Assembly (NCBI GenBank): GCA_019637995.1
Contig: JAHBUQ010000002.1
Location: forward strand, 1,007,428 to 1,071,427
Source of the DNA: Ignavibacteriota bacterium
GTDB lineage: Bacteria; Bacteroidota; Ignavibacteria; Kapaibacteriales; UBA2268
Reading direction: 5' to 3'
DNA: 64,000 nt
The notes beneath the pieces were generated by a model, which saw only the letters and a program-made list of their open reading frames with translations, was not told the DNA's origin and did not search any database. Position numbers and translations under genes: made by a program. Of the stretch, positions 28,301 to 36,925 are shown in pieces (positions within the stretch are counted from its first letter, which is position 1; every line of letters starts with the position of its first letter).

Positions 28301-29889
28301 CAAGCATATCACTGCCTGCTGTTCAGGGTGATGTAATTACTCAGAATGGCGGAAATTATCCGTTTAATTTTACAATTAATACTACAAATCAACCACAAAA
28401 TAGTGTCATAACTATCGCTTTTGATGACCCTTGCGAGGATACTATAAGGATTCCGATAACTGCAAATTACGCTTTTGCAAAAGAATCTGCATTTGAAGGT
28501 ATGGAAGGTAATCCTGTTTTCTGGGCGGACACAACTAAAATTGATACTCTTGACTTCGGACAATTTTCACCTTGTGAAGCCGGAGAGCTTAAGTTAATTA
28601 AATATACCAACACTTCTCAGGGAAGATACGTTGTTTTAAGTGAAGCTTTGAGTAATTCCGGAATAGAAGCATTTTTCTATGTAGGCTCCGGTCTTAATCA
28701 TCCTGATACAATTCAGGCATCTCCAAATTCAAAGAGCGGGGCGCAGCTCTTCTTTGACCCTGAGAATCTTCCCGAAGGTACATATTTTGCTGAATATCTT
28801 GTTGAGATATATATAAACGGGCAGTATGTAACCCGCAAAGTAGTTCTAAAAGCAGAAGTTGTTGAAGGTAAATATGACAATACACCGGAAATAAGTCAAA
28901 TGCTTTCTGTGGTTGGATTGACTGAAGAACGCGAATTAATCATACGCAATAACGGACCTTATGAAATTGAAATCACAGGATTTGATATTCCTGCTAATCC
29001 GGTATTCACCTTAAGTAGCAATTTATTGGGAATTATAATTCCTGCAGGTAGTGAGGAGCGGTTTACTGTCTCTTTTTCGCCTGATGCCGTAGATTTTTAT
29101 AACGATTCAATTATTGTGAAAATTTTAATTGGTGGTTGCATCAGGGAATTTGTCTTCTATCTGGAGGGTGAAGGTATTCCATCTAAGAAAGTACACTTAT
29201 CAGTACCACAAATGATAGTTGAGCCGACTCTGAATAATTTCAGAATTCCTGTTTATGCTAAACTCGAAGATAAAGATGATAATTTAGCGGGATTTGAAAT
29301 AGAATCACTGAAAATTACTATGCATCGCTCTGTCTTCTATCCACAGGCTATAATTGGCGGCACTCTGATTAATTCATCACTTAACGGAGAAAACAGAATA
29401 ATTGAATTTAAAATTGACAATATCACAATTTCCAGAAATGACAGTCTTATTGCTGAAATTGAAGGCTCGACACTGCTTGGAGATGTTGACTTTACAAATA
29501 TCGTATTTTCAGATATACAATATTCAATGAAAACACTTGTCGGTGAGATTACTTCAAGCAACGGCTCAATGCGTACCGAGATATGTAACGAAGGTGGCGA
29601 CAGGCTTCTCCGAATTTCAGGAATGGGGACTTCAGTTGCTGTAAATCCTAATCCTGCTACAGAGAAAATCAATATAAATGCTGTCGTAATTGAAAAAGGC
29701 GTACATTCTATTGATATTGTTGATGCAGTTGGACGAATTACTAAAGTAACTGAATTTACAAATAGTGAAGCAGGTGAAATGGATTATTCAATATCTGTTC
29801 CGGCAACCGGTTTACCTTCCGGAACATATATATTAAAACTCCAAACACCGACTGAAGTTATTGCATTACAATTTGTTATACTGAATTAA
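25351..29889 (+). CDS. Large glycine-rich T9SS-secreted surface protein
   Basis: A 1512-residue protein with an N-terminal signal peptide. Residues ~225-415 form a glycine-rich stretch of many Gly-Gly-x turns (GGGGGGRF, GGDGFVGGGAGG, GGAGGYGSEGDGFGGAGGK), coded by a locally GC-rich tract. It is like Gly-rich segments of bacterial adhesins. A long C-terminal half of repeated Ig-like 'choice-of-anchor' or ASH-type modules follows (e.g. VSTRNISLRNIGESLLRIEE, FGLVPWCDERSQIISIQNSS, LKPGEEL). The last ~80 residues are a type A T9SS sorting domain (VAVNPNPATEKININ, LPSGTYILKLQTP). It is directly followed by the OmpA-family gene, 14 bases apart. An outer-surface adhesion or sheath role is inferred. 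Confidence 0.85.
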   Translation: MNKWFTVFLAFFAIFSVGLLQTQPQVSYILPDIGAPAMNVYVEFVSPYNLKGNFGTDGLYLNNPGDQVRVLPANIADADKVKIGPVVVSWEGRLISTQVFINPELEPNSTDALTVRPEFRIPLVVEVNGQKSNEQLFYVVLSRPYFDGTGNAGQTVFGVGALGTRSPRGAMIFDSLKLGNFTYTVSTADCDPNTTGNQGFLPFVLLVKGKVIGGGTSSSILSVDAPGINAGPGGGGGGGRFYDGAAGNGDNGGDGFVGGGAGGRNNAGLPLVSNAFRNPGSGTGAGGNSINGVPFPPNAAYESVGGGTGHPFGSSGISCNNANNCNPPGEYGGGSGINQVRQGGAGGYGSEGDGFGGAGGKEHGNAMNIPLAGGSGGASGNPQGIGVFAGNGGGGGGAVTLFATEISNLKISAKGADGFDFSGLHVNLERTPEPFGGSGSGGAVNLLSKLTLNNNIINIDGGLKNSRRGGIGRLRIDGFDSNEGGIVETSDAGFDGFRYKGISTDTTQYVKRQFILTGTQNPNVNSKLYFASFDGNWAELPNNLDIDAEGNWDADIQLISDAPYVCLVAMQEVPNNATGEYLQDPIRVMSQAAANLFILDLSPILVADTVAENLAITCIGYERFIETEIKNDDLAGGTLEFNLSNNNWIFGNNGFEIVEPLGDVILEPGESITLKVKFFWSGGQKENIINRLFFNHNDPAKQNPWIIEFRVGDAYQPRMEFIGLESDFIFPDTRIGGVSTRNISLRNIGESLLRIEEINPINPPFYVVGTDKPLPAVLKPGEELLVRVEFRPTSDTSYKAAISALSIVTDTTCSFFAFQMLEGTGVFSSIDVNVTEIDFGLVPWCDERSQIISIQNSSSASFTLNSAAVIEGDNPEAFIITNPKTPPITITPGDGTQFNIRINGKDAGDGVKTAVFRITTDVPETPVIEVRLRAEVVGFEVFANPANINLGLVDIGFDIDASVVITNNSRLPQQLFNATSNNTASISLPAVQGDVITQNGGNYPFNFTINTTNQPQNSVITIAFDDPCEDTIRIPITANYAFAKESAFEGMEGNPVFWADTTKIDTLDFGQFSPCEAGELKLIKYTNTSQGRYVVLSEALSNSGIEAFFYVGSGLNHPDTIQASPNSKSGAQLFFDPENLPEGTYFAEYLVEIYINGQYVTRKVVLKAEVVEGKYDNTPEISQMLSVVGLTEERELIIRNNGPYEIEITGFDIPANPVFTLSSNLLGIIIPAGSEERFTVSFSPDAVDFYNDSIIVKILIGGCIREFVFYLEGEGIPSKKVHLSVPQMIVEPTLNNFRIPVYAKLEDKDDNLAGFEIESLKITMHRSVFYPQAIIGGTLINSSLNGENRIIEFKIDNITISRNDSLIAEIEGSTLLGDVDFTNIVFSDIQYSMKTLVGEITSSNGSMRTEICNEGGDRLLRISGMGTSVAVNPNPATEKININAVVIEKGVHSIDIVDAVGRITKVTEFTNSEAGEMDYSISVPATGLPSGTYILKLQTPTEVIALQFVILN

Positions 29890-29903
29890 TAAGCGGACAC
29901 AAA

Positions 29904-32048
29904 ATGAAAAAAAGCATATTTATAATAATATTGATATTTATTTCTTATAATGTTTATTCACAAAATCAGGATTCTACTAAAAATCCAATATTTTATGTTG
30001 GAGGCTATTTGGCTTATATGCTGAATTTGCATAATGCTGATTTTAATGCACTTGAAGGATACCCGAACTGCTGCCCGCAATTTAGAGACGGCAATGGTAC
30101 AGGTCCCGGGATTGGACTTCTTTTTGAATATCCGCTCAACAATCGCATCAGAATTACCGGAAGATTCGGAGTAACAGGTATGAGCGGGGAGCTTAAGCAA
30201 GAGGAAAAAATCGGAAATACTGAAATCAGACGCTCTGACGGCTTTGAAACAGGTGATATCACTGATGCAGTTTCTGAATATACTATCGGGAGCAACTTAT
30301 TGGCAATTACCTTGGAGCCCGGTTTTGCATTTTATCCAATAGACAGATTAAATCTTAACTTTGGTTTCAGGCTTGGATTTTTGAACAGCTCAACATTTGA
30401 TCAATCCGAAATTTTGCTGCGACCGGGCAATATCGTGTTTGCAGAAACAGGTACAAGAGCTCGCAATGAAGCTGCTAATCAGGAAATACCGAATATCAAC
30501 AGTGTACAGTTTCACACATATCTCGGAGCGGGCTATGATTTGCCCATTTTCGGAAGAGCATCATTTTCGCCGGAATTACGGTATTATCTTGCTTTGAATA
30601 ATGTATCGGATGTCAGTTGGAGTGTAAACCAGCTTCATATCGGGGGAGCTGTAAAATTTCCGCTATACAAACCCGATGAGAAGAGGAAATTACAGGAGTT
30701 CAGAATAATTAGAGATACAACAGTAAATCAAATTGTTGGTATTTCAAAACCTGAAACAAAGCTTACTCGCTCAAATGATGTCATAACACTTGAAAAGCCC
30801 GACAAAAATACTGAATTAGAAATTACTACAAGATACGAATTTTACGAAACTAATAATCCCCGTGACGCCGAGCTTCGTGCTGCATTAAAAGTAACCGGAC
30901 TTAACCGTGATGGTACCCGACAGCTAAATCCTTCTATAGTAATCGAGGAAATAGAAACCGAAGAAGGCTTTCCTCTGCTACCTTATGTATTTTTCAAGGA
31001 AAATGATTCAAAATTGAATAATACTTCGATGAATTTGATCAATTCTACTGATGTAGCAAATTTTGACCCAAATAAACTCAAGTGGGAAACTCTCGAAATT
31101 TATTCTGATTTATTAAATATTGTTGGTTTCAGAATGAAGAATTCACGCTCCAAGATAACATTAACCGGTACAAATAATAATACAGATACTGAAAAAGGCA
31201 ACTCCATTCTTTCTAAAAGCCGAGCTGAATCTGTGCGCGACTATCTTGTTAATACTTGGGGTATTGCTTCTGATAGAATCAGCATACAATCGAGGAACCT
31301 TCCTGCAAAGCCGGCTAATAATGAAAAGCCCGAAGGACGCGAAGAAAATCAAAGAGTTGAAATTTCATCGCAGGATTTGGATATAATAGCACCTCTCAAT
31401 CTGAAGGATATTGTCAGAACTGCAAATCCTCCAATTGTCGAGATTGCACCTGAGCTTTGGTCTGAAGTCGGAATGAAAAACTGGAACATTAAAGTATCTC
31501 AAAACAAGCACATTTTAAGGGAATATTCAGGTAAAAGTAATATTGAAACTGCTAAATGGGATGTTGAGGATGAGCCAATTCCTTCGCTTGAAGAGCCGGT
31601 CGAAATACTTCTCACTTATGAGGATAATTCCGGTAAAACGGGTGAAATTAAAAGTAATCTGTCAATCAGCCAGCTTACAATCAAGAAAAAGCGAGTGGAA
31701 CTCAAGGATGATAAACGTATTGAGCGATTCTCGCTGATTCTGTTTGATTATGACAAGGCAGATTTGACAGATGCCCAGAAACGAATTTTACAGGATGTTA
31801 AATCCAAAATTAAACCTAATTCAAATGTTGAAATTTCTGGTTTTGCAGACCGTACAGGCGAAGAACTTTATAATAAAGAGCTTGCTCAAAGACGTAATTC
31901 AGAAGTTCAAAAGGTTTTGAAAGTTCCTTCGGCAAACCTCTCGCTACAGAATGTCGGAAGCAGTCAACTTCTCTATGACAACAGTTCGCCGGAGGGAAGA
32001 TCTTATTGTCGTACTGTAAAAGTACTCGTGGAGACTCCGGTAGAGTAA
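29904..32048 (+). CDS. OmpA-family outer membrane protein with two OmpA-like domains
   Basis: A 714-residue protein: signal peptide, then a predicted outer-membrane barrel (about 25-265) beginning FYVGGYLAYMLNLHNADFN, a linker, and two OmpA C-terminal domains. The first (about 360-490) contains TLTGTNNNTDTEKGNSILSK and RAESVRDYLVNTWGIASDRI. The second (about 610-714) has LILFDYDKADLTDAQKRIL and ISGFADRTGEELYNKELAQRR, including the peptidoglycan-binding Asp/Arg positions. Such proteins tie the outer membrane to the cell wall. Overlap with the T9SS gene upstream is minimal and they form an operon ending at the terminator at 32106. Confidence 0.9.
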   Translation: MKKSIFIIILIFISYNVYSQNQDSTKNPIFYVGGYLAYMLNLHNADFNALEGYPNCCPQFRDGNGTGPGIGLLFEYPLNNRIRITGRFGVTGMSGELKQEEKIGNTEIRRSDGFETGDITDAVSEYTIGSNLLAITLEPGFAFYPIDRLNLNFGFRLGFLNSSTFDQSEILLRPGNIVFAETGTRARNEAANQEIPNINSVQFHTYLGAGYDLPIFGRASFSPELRYYLALNNVSDVSWSVNQLHIGGAVKFPLYKPDEKRKLQEFRIIRDTTVNQIVGISKPETKLTRSNDVITLEKPDKNTELEITTRYEFYETNNPRDAELRAALKVTGLNRDGTRQLNPSIVIEEIETEEGFPLLPYVFFKENDSKLNNTSMNLINSTDVANFDPNKLKWETLEIYSDLLNIVGFRMKNSRSKITLTGTNNNTDTEKGNSILSKSRAESVRDYLVNTWGIASDRISIQSRNLPAKPANNEKPEGREENQRVEISSQDLDIIAPLNLKDIVRTANPPIVEIAPELWSEVGMKNWNIKVSQNKHILREYSGKSNIETAKWDVEDEPIPSLEEPVEILLTYEDNSGKTGEIKSNLSISQLTIKKKRVELKDDKRIERFSLILFDYDKADLTDAQKRILQDVKSKIKPNSNVEISGFADRTGEELYNKELAQRRNSEVQKVLKVPSANLSLQNVGSSQLLYDNSSPEGRSYCRTVKVLVETPVE

Positions 32049-32105
32049 ATGTTCAGTTTAATAAAATTTGATGCTTACTTAGTAATCATTTTTTATTTAG
32101 AAATT

Positions 32106-32152
32106 AATCCCCCTAACCTGAATTTTAACAAGGCAGGGGGATTTGATTTTTT
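32106..32152 (+). terminator. Intrinsic terminator after the OmpA-family gene
   Basis: A 9-bp stem, AATCCCCCT (32106-32114) with AGGGGGATT (32135-32143), has a 20-base loop and a T-rich tail. Confidence 0.85.
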
Positions 32153-32214
32153 AAATCTTGATCTAATTCAAAATCAATACCGCAACATCATGATTTTTAG
32201 ATGCTTCTAATTTC

Positions 32215-33609
32215 TTAATTTCTAACTATATTTGTGATTTCTCTTAAAATATAAAGTCCGTTAGTTACAAGTTCAAAATGGAAGCTTTTTCCAAGCATAT
32301 TGTAGTTCCAGATTTCAAACTGCTTACCATCAACAAGTTTTTTTTCAATATTATCTGCTTTCCCGTGAAGAATATAAATCTTACCTCTTTCGGATTTGGC
32401 GCCGTCCTTTTCGCGGAGAGTCTGAAAATTAAAAAAAGCATAATCAACACGTCTGAAATACTCTGTCATAGCTTCATTGTAAGGCGTTGATTTAGTCGGG
32501 TCTTTTGATTTCCAGTAATCCATAATTTTACGTGATTTATCAGCATCCGAGCCGGAATTCATCTCTTTATATTCAGCATCGTCAAGGATATAATACATAG
32601 TCTCAATTGCATACTTAGGATTTCTTAATGCAAGCGGCATATCCACCCAAATCACATCAAAGTCAAACTGAGCAGAATCATTCTCTGTATCGTTATTAAT
32701 TTTCAAAGTATAAGTACCGGGAGAAAGCTGGGCTGATGGAAGCTCAATATTGAGCACTCCGACAAGTAAATCCTTTCCAAAATTTTCATCATATTTGAAA
32801 CCTGTTTTAAGACTCAACACAAATGGAAAATTGTCATCGGACTGAACATCAAGATAGCTGTTTTCAGAGGGTATAGCTCTACCGGAAACATTAATTGGTT
32901 CGTTCCAGAATTTATCACTTTCTAATATTTTCTTTTCGATATTGTAATTGAATACGTTGAAGTTTGGTTTATAAGATACCGGTATTAATATCCTTGCATC
33001 ACTTGATGTAAAGTTGATTTTGTTACCAAGTATAAATGGAACAGCTCTGTATGCCGGCAATTTATCGGATGAAAATGCAAAGATTGGGTCTGAAATTACT
33101 TTCTGTGATAAAAATCTTTGATTTGCACTAATTTTCAGTTCATTTTTGTCAGCCGGCTTTTTGTATCTGTCTAATAGCTGAACTGTACATGTATATTCTG
33201 AAGTAGCCAATTTTGTAATATGATAACCGGATTTGTACAAATCTTTAGATTGCGTTTCTTCATAAGAACTAACCCAAAGCGAATCCGAAAGCAGACTTCT
33301 GTTTCGGATTATTCCGGAATTATCTCTGAAAAAAACTTCTACTGATGCAACTGCTTGAAACTGACCGGGATTCTCAAGAGGGTTAACCTGAATAAATGCC
33401 AGCGCTTCATAGGCAATTTTATAGAAAATAAGCACATTTACAGAGTCATTCGAAATATCAGGTAATGTATGAGCTTCAGAAAAAAGGCGTATTCCGAATG
33501 AATAGAATGAAGCTCGGTCAAACTGCTGCTTCTGCCCTAAAGCATCACTGCCGAGATAGAAAAAATTTGCTATAAATATTATTAAAAATAATTTTTTTTG
33601 AAAATTCAT
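32215..33609 (-). CDS. GWxTD-domain protein
   Basis: A 464-residue exported protein (signal peptide ending near GSDALG). The C-terminal ~150 residues match the GWxTD domain, seen almost only in the Bacteroidota/Chlorobiota and neighbouring phyla: a Tyr-rich helix (EAMTEYFRRVDYAFFNF), then RGKIYILHGKADNIE and QFEIWNYNMLGKSFHFEL. The eponymous Gly-Trp-x-Thr-Asp is replaced by an alanine-lysine-rich GAKSERGK. The N-terminal part is a beta-rich domain of unknown role. It is 6 bases after ruvX. Function of the family is unknown; a cell-envelope location follows from the signal. Confidence 0.85.
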   Translation of the reverse strand: MNFQKKLFLIIFIANFFYLGSDALGQKQQFDRASFYSFGIRLFSEAHTLPDISNDSVNVLIFYKIAYEALAFIQVNPLENPGQFQAVASVEVFFRDNSGIIRNRSLLSDSLWVSSYEETQSKDLYKSGYHITKLATSEYTCTVQLLDRYKKPADKNELKISANQRFLSQKVISDPIFAFSSDKLPAYRAVPFILGNKINFTSSDARILIPVSYKPNFNVFNYNIEKKILESDKFWNEPINVSGRAIPSENSYLDVQSDDNFPFVLSLKTGFKYDENFGKDLLVGVLNIELPSAQLSPGTYTLKINNDTENDSAQFDFDVIWVDMPLALRNPKYAIETMYYILDDAEYKEMNSGSDADKSRKIMDYWKSKDPTKSTPYNEAMTEYFRRVDYAFFNFQTLREKDGAKSERGKIYILHGKADNIEKKLVDGKQFEIWNYNMLGKSFHFELVTNGLYILREITNIVRN

Positions 33610-33615
33610 TCCGAA

Positions 33616-34059
33616 TTACTCCAACTCATTTAAAAATTGCTGCAAAATTATAGCTGCTGCATACTTGTCAATTGTACCTTTAGCGGCTCTGTCTTTCTTT
33701 TTTATTCCGTAGCTCACCATAAAGCTCGCTGCTGAAATAGACGAAAAAGATTCGTCAGTATAATAAACATCTGCATGAAATTTTTTCTGAATTTCATTGC
33801 CAAATGAATCTATTTTCTCATGAAAATCAATTTTTTTTCCGTCGTAAGTATCAGGTTTGCCAATAACTACAGCTTCAACACGCTCAGATGCCAAAATATT
33901 GCAAATTTCATCAATATAATTTTTCTTGGCTGTACTTATAGTAGTAACCGGCTTTACTGAAATATGCAGTTCATCGCATACAGCCAGCCCTATTCTCTTA
34001 GTGCCGTAATCAATTCCGGCTAATCTTTTGCCTGATAAATGTTCTTTCAAGTTAGTCAT
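33616..34059 (-). CDS. ruvX: RuvX/YqgF family Holliday-junction-resolvase-like protein
   Basis: A 147-residue RNase H-fold nuclease. Motifs: AGIDYGTKRIGLAV (first catalytic Asp), VVIGKPDTYDGKK, YTDESFSSISAA (catalytic Glu) and GTIDKYAAAIILQ (third Asp). Family members process pre-16S rRNA and were named as resolvases. The ATG at 34059 is taken rather than the in-frame TTG at 34065; either start overlaps the end of the histidine kinase gene by a few bases, indicating coupled translation. Confidence 0.93.
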   Translation of the reverse strand: MTNLKEHLSGKRLAGIDYGTKRIGLAVCDELHISVKPVTTISTAKKNYIDEICNILASERVEAVVIGKPDTYDGKKIDFHEKIDSFGNEIQKKFHADVYYTDESFSSISAASFMVSYGIKKKDRAAKGTIDKYAAAIILQQFLNELE

Positions 34060-36346
34060 TGTCAATTATTGATTTTTCTTTCCTATGTGATAACGTATTA
34101 GGTATATTGAATATTACTTCTGTGCCAACACCTTTTTCAGAGTTCACAGTTAAAAAACCTCCGTGTTGCTCAGTGACGTGTTGCATAATCATTGTCCCTA
34201 TACCGCTTCCGCCTGAATTTCCGGCAGTTGTAAAGTAAGGAGTAAGCATTTTTCTTTTGGTTTCCTCATCCATACCGGAGCCTGTATCAACAACCTTGAT
34301 TACAGCAAAATTTTTATCATGATATGCAGATATGGTAATAGTACCGGGATTACCTTTCATAGATTTGATGCCATTTTCGGCAGCATTACGCACAGCACGT
34401 ATTAGCTTGGGTCTGTCACAGTTAACCAAAAAGTGTTTGCAGTCCATTTCAAACTTGACATTTGGAAACATCAATTCATCAAATTCATTTCTTACATCGT
34501 TACAAACTTCGCAAATATTGTGCTGCTCAAGATTTAATGAGTCGCTTCTGCCGACTGTAATAATATCCCGAACTCTCTGCATCAACAGATTCACCTGAAA
34601 AATGATTCTGCGCTGCCTTTGTTTATTATTCTCGCTTAATTCAATATCAAGATGCTCGGCATTGAGCTTGATTGTTGACAAATTTGTCTGCATATCGTGA
34701 GCAAGCTGAGCCCAGTTCGAAAGTCTTTTTCGTTCGAGTTGCTCAGTGATATCAACTGCCGAAAGTACTACACCGCGGAACATTCCTGTAATATTTCTTA
34801 AGGGAATTGTCTTGCAGATCCATTCGGTTTCAGAATTATTAATTTTGATTGTAATTTTTTGTTTCAGACTGTCTTTTGTTTCTAATGTCTTATTAATCAG
34901 CCGAGCAAATGGTTCTGCTTTGGAGTTCTTCACATAATACGAAAAGAACTTGCGAAGTGGAATGTTTCTCATTTCGAGAAAATCTTTTGCTACATTATTA
35001 ATATTGATGAGTCTGCCACTTGAATCAACTACGAAAAGAAGACCAATGTTCGATAAATCAAGCAGTTCGCTTACAAGTCGGCGCTGATGGCGATACAGCT
35101 GAATAAATATAATGAGTAAAATACCTAAAAAAATCGGGAACAGATAATATCTTATATCTGAATATACTTTTTTTAAATGCCAGTATTTATTATCAATTAA
35201 ATCAAATTGAATTGAACTTGGGGAAGATAGTAAATATACCCGATTTTGGTCAGAAAGAATATTATCAATATTATTTAATTTATTATCCACAGGATAAAAC
35301 TGCTTTGCAAGTATATTCAAATCGGTATCTAACAAAATGATTGTATTTGCAAAAAGAACAACTAAATTGTCATTTAATCTGTCAATCTTTAAGGGATTTA
35401 TCATATTCCCGCTCAAATTCATAGAAACCGGAACAACCTTCGGGTTATTAATATCAATATCAGCCCGGCAAATACTATAACCATCTAAAGATGTTTCGAT
35501 ATAGAATGCTTTAAGATTGTTATCTGTTAATTTCAAAATAATTTTGTCCTGCTGAGCATTAATCCAAAATCCAGAAATAATAAGTCCGTTTTGTTTATCA
35601 ATTAATTGAATAAATGTTTGATTGTCACTTGCGACAGTATAATACGCAAGCATAGTACCAAGGTCTTTCCATATTCCTTTTTGATAAGAAACAAGTTTGG
35701 TCATAAATTGAAACTGCAAATTAATATCAAAAAAGCTGATAATCTGTCCACCGTTGATTGATTCAACAATCGCAAATTCCACATTATTAAATCCTGAAGA
35801 ATTATCTAGTTTTAGAAGTTTACCCGTTACATCAACGATGAAATCAATCTCGGTTTGTTGATTATTAATTTCAATTTTATAAAGTTTGCTGTTCAAATTA
35901 AGCAAATACTGCGAACCAGAAATTAATTCAATTATTTGGCAATTCTCCATATCTTCGGGAATATTCAGCTCTGCAATTATTTGTTTTCCGAATCTTGTAC
36001 CGTAAGGATTTACAAATGAGATATAAATCCCGCCACTTTCCTGAGATATTATCAGTAGATTATTATTGTGTAAAGTATGTGCCACAACTTTGGAATTTGA
36101 TATTATTATACCTTTGTTATCTTTCGGGTTGTCTGTATTTATGATTGATATCTTTTCACTGCCTTTTGTGAAATCATATGTGAGCATATAAAAGTATCTG
36201 ATATTAGATGATAATTCATAAGCAGGCACGGCTTCTCCACCTGTAATATCACTAAAATTATTGATTTTGAATGGATATATGCTTTCAGCCGATACGAATT
36301 CAGCTGATAATATTATAAGAAAAATATAAACAAGAATAATTCTCAT
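34052..36346 (-). CDS. Membrane histidine kinase with PAS domain
   Basis: A 764-residue sensor kinase. A signal sequence (MRIILVYIFLIILSAEFVSA) is followed by a ~375-residue extracytoplasmic beta-rich sensor, perhaps a propeller, then a membrane helix (about 398-417), a PAS domain (IGLLFVVDSSGRLININNVA, about 428-540), a HisKA-type helix with AHDMQTNLSTIKLNAEHL, and HATPase_c at ~620-755 (DTGSGMDEETKRKMLTPYFT, SGIGTMIMQHV). The His-containing box is AHDMQT rather than HELRTP. No response regulator gene adjoins. The start codon directly follows the ispF stop codon. Confidence 0.9.
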   Translation of the reverse strand: MRIILVYIFLIILSAEFVSAESIYPFKINNFSDITGGEAVPAYELSSNIRYFYMLTYDFTKGSEKISIINTDNPKDNKGIIISNSKVVAHTLHNNNLLIISQESGGIYISFVNPYGTRFGKQIIAELNIPEDMENCQIIELISGSQYLLNLNSKLYKIEINNQQTEIDFIVDVTGKLLKLDNSSGFNNVEFAIVESINGGQIISFFDINLQFQFMTKLVSYQKGIWKDLGTMLAYYTVASDNQTFIQLIDKQNGLIISGFWINAQQDKIILKLTDNNLKAFYIETSLDGYSICRADIDINNPKVVPVSMNLSGNMINPLKIDRLNDNLVVLFANTIILLDTDLNILAKQFYPVDNKLNNIDNILSDQNRVYLLSSPSSIQFDLIDNKYWHLKKVYSDIRYYLFPIFLGILLIIFIQLYRHQRRLVSELLDLSNIGLLFVVDSSGRLININNVAKDFLEMRNIPLRKFFSYYVKNSKAEPFARLINKTLETKDSLKQKITIKINNSETEWICKTIPLRNITGMFRGVVLSAVDITEQLERKRLSNWAQLAHDMQTNLSTIKLNAEHLDIELSENNKQRQRRIIFQVNLLMQRVRDIITVGRSDSLNLEQHNICEVCNDVRNEFDELMFPNVKFEMDCKHFLVNCDRPKLIRAVRNAAENGIKSMKGNPGTITISAYHDKNFAVIKVVDTGSGMDEETKRKMLTPYFTTAGNSGGSGIGTMIMQHVTEQHGGFLTVNSEKGVGTEVIFNIPNTLSHRKEKSIIDND

Positions 36347-36817
36347 TTATATTTTCCTGAGCTGGCAAACAGCAAAAACTCCAATACCTTCAGACCTGCC
36401 AATGAAGCCCATCTTTTCGTTAGTTCCTGCTTTGATATTTATTCTTGCGGCATCAATTCCAATTCTTGAGGCAAGATTAATTTTGATTTTATCCTTGAAA
36501 TGCTTAAGTTTCGGCTTCTCTAGTTGTATTAAGGTATCAATATTTACAACTTCGAGTCCATTGCTTGTTATCATTTGCAGGACTTCATCAAGCATAAGCA
36601 TACTGTCTGCACCTTTAAATCTTTGATCTGTATCAGGGAAATGCTCGCCAATATCACCTAATCCGGCAGCACCCAAAAGTGCATCCATTACAGCATGAAC
36701 AAGTGCATCACCATCGCTGTGGGCTATTGTGCCGAAATTTTCATCTATTAATATTCCGCCAAGAATTAGTTTCCTGCCGCTTTCTAATCTGTGCACGTCG
36801 TAACCAAAGCCAATCAT
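36347..36817 (-). CDS. ispF: 2-C-methyl-D-erythritol 2,4-cyclodiphosphate synthase
   Basis: A 156-residue MEP-pathway enzyme for isoprenoids. All key sites are present: GFGYDVHRLE (zinc Asp/His), AHSDGDALVHAVMDALLGAA, GDIGEHFPD, and the C-terminal AGTNEKMGFIGRSEGIGVFAV. ATG at 36817 gives the canonical start; a TTG nine bases earlier is possible. It starts the operon ispF-kinase-ruvX-GWxTD; the order is not functionally obvious. Confidence 0.95.
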   Translation of the reverse strand: MIGFGYDVHRLESGRKLILGGILIDENFGTIAHSDGDALVHAVMDALLGAAGLGDIGEHFPDTDQRFKGADSMLMLDEVLQMITSNGLEVVNIDTLIQLEKPKLKHFKDKIKINLASRIGIDAARINIKAGTNEKMGFIGRSEGIGVFAVCQLRKI

Positions 36818-36925
36818 CGCAATCAACTATTATAATTTATAAACTTACAAAATTACGAATTATTGACGAATTAATAAATTTATATTCGATTTTTAAGAAT
36901 TAAACTCGCTTTTATTTGTTATTTG

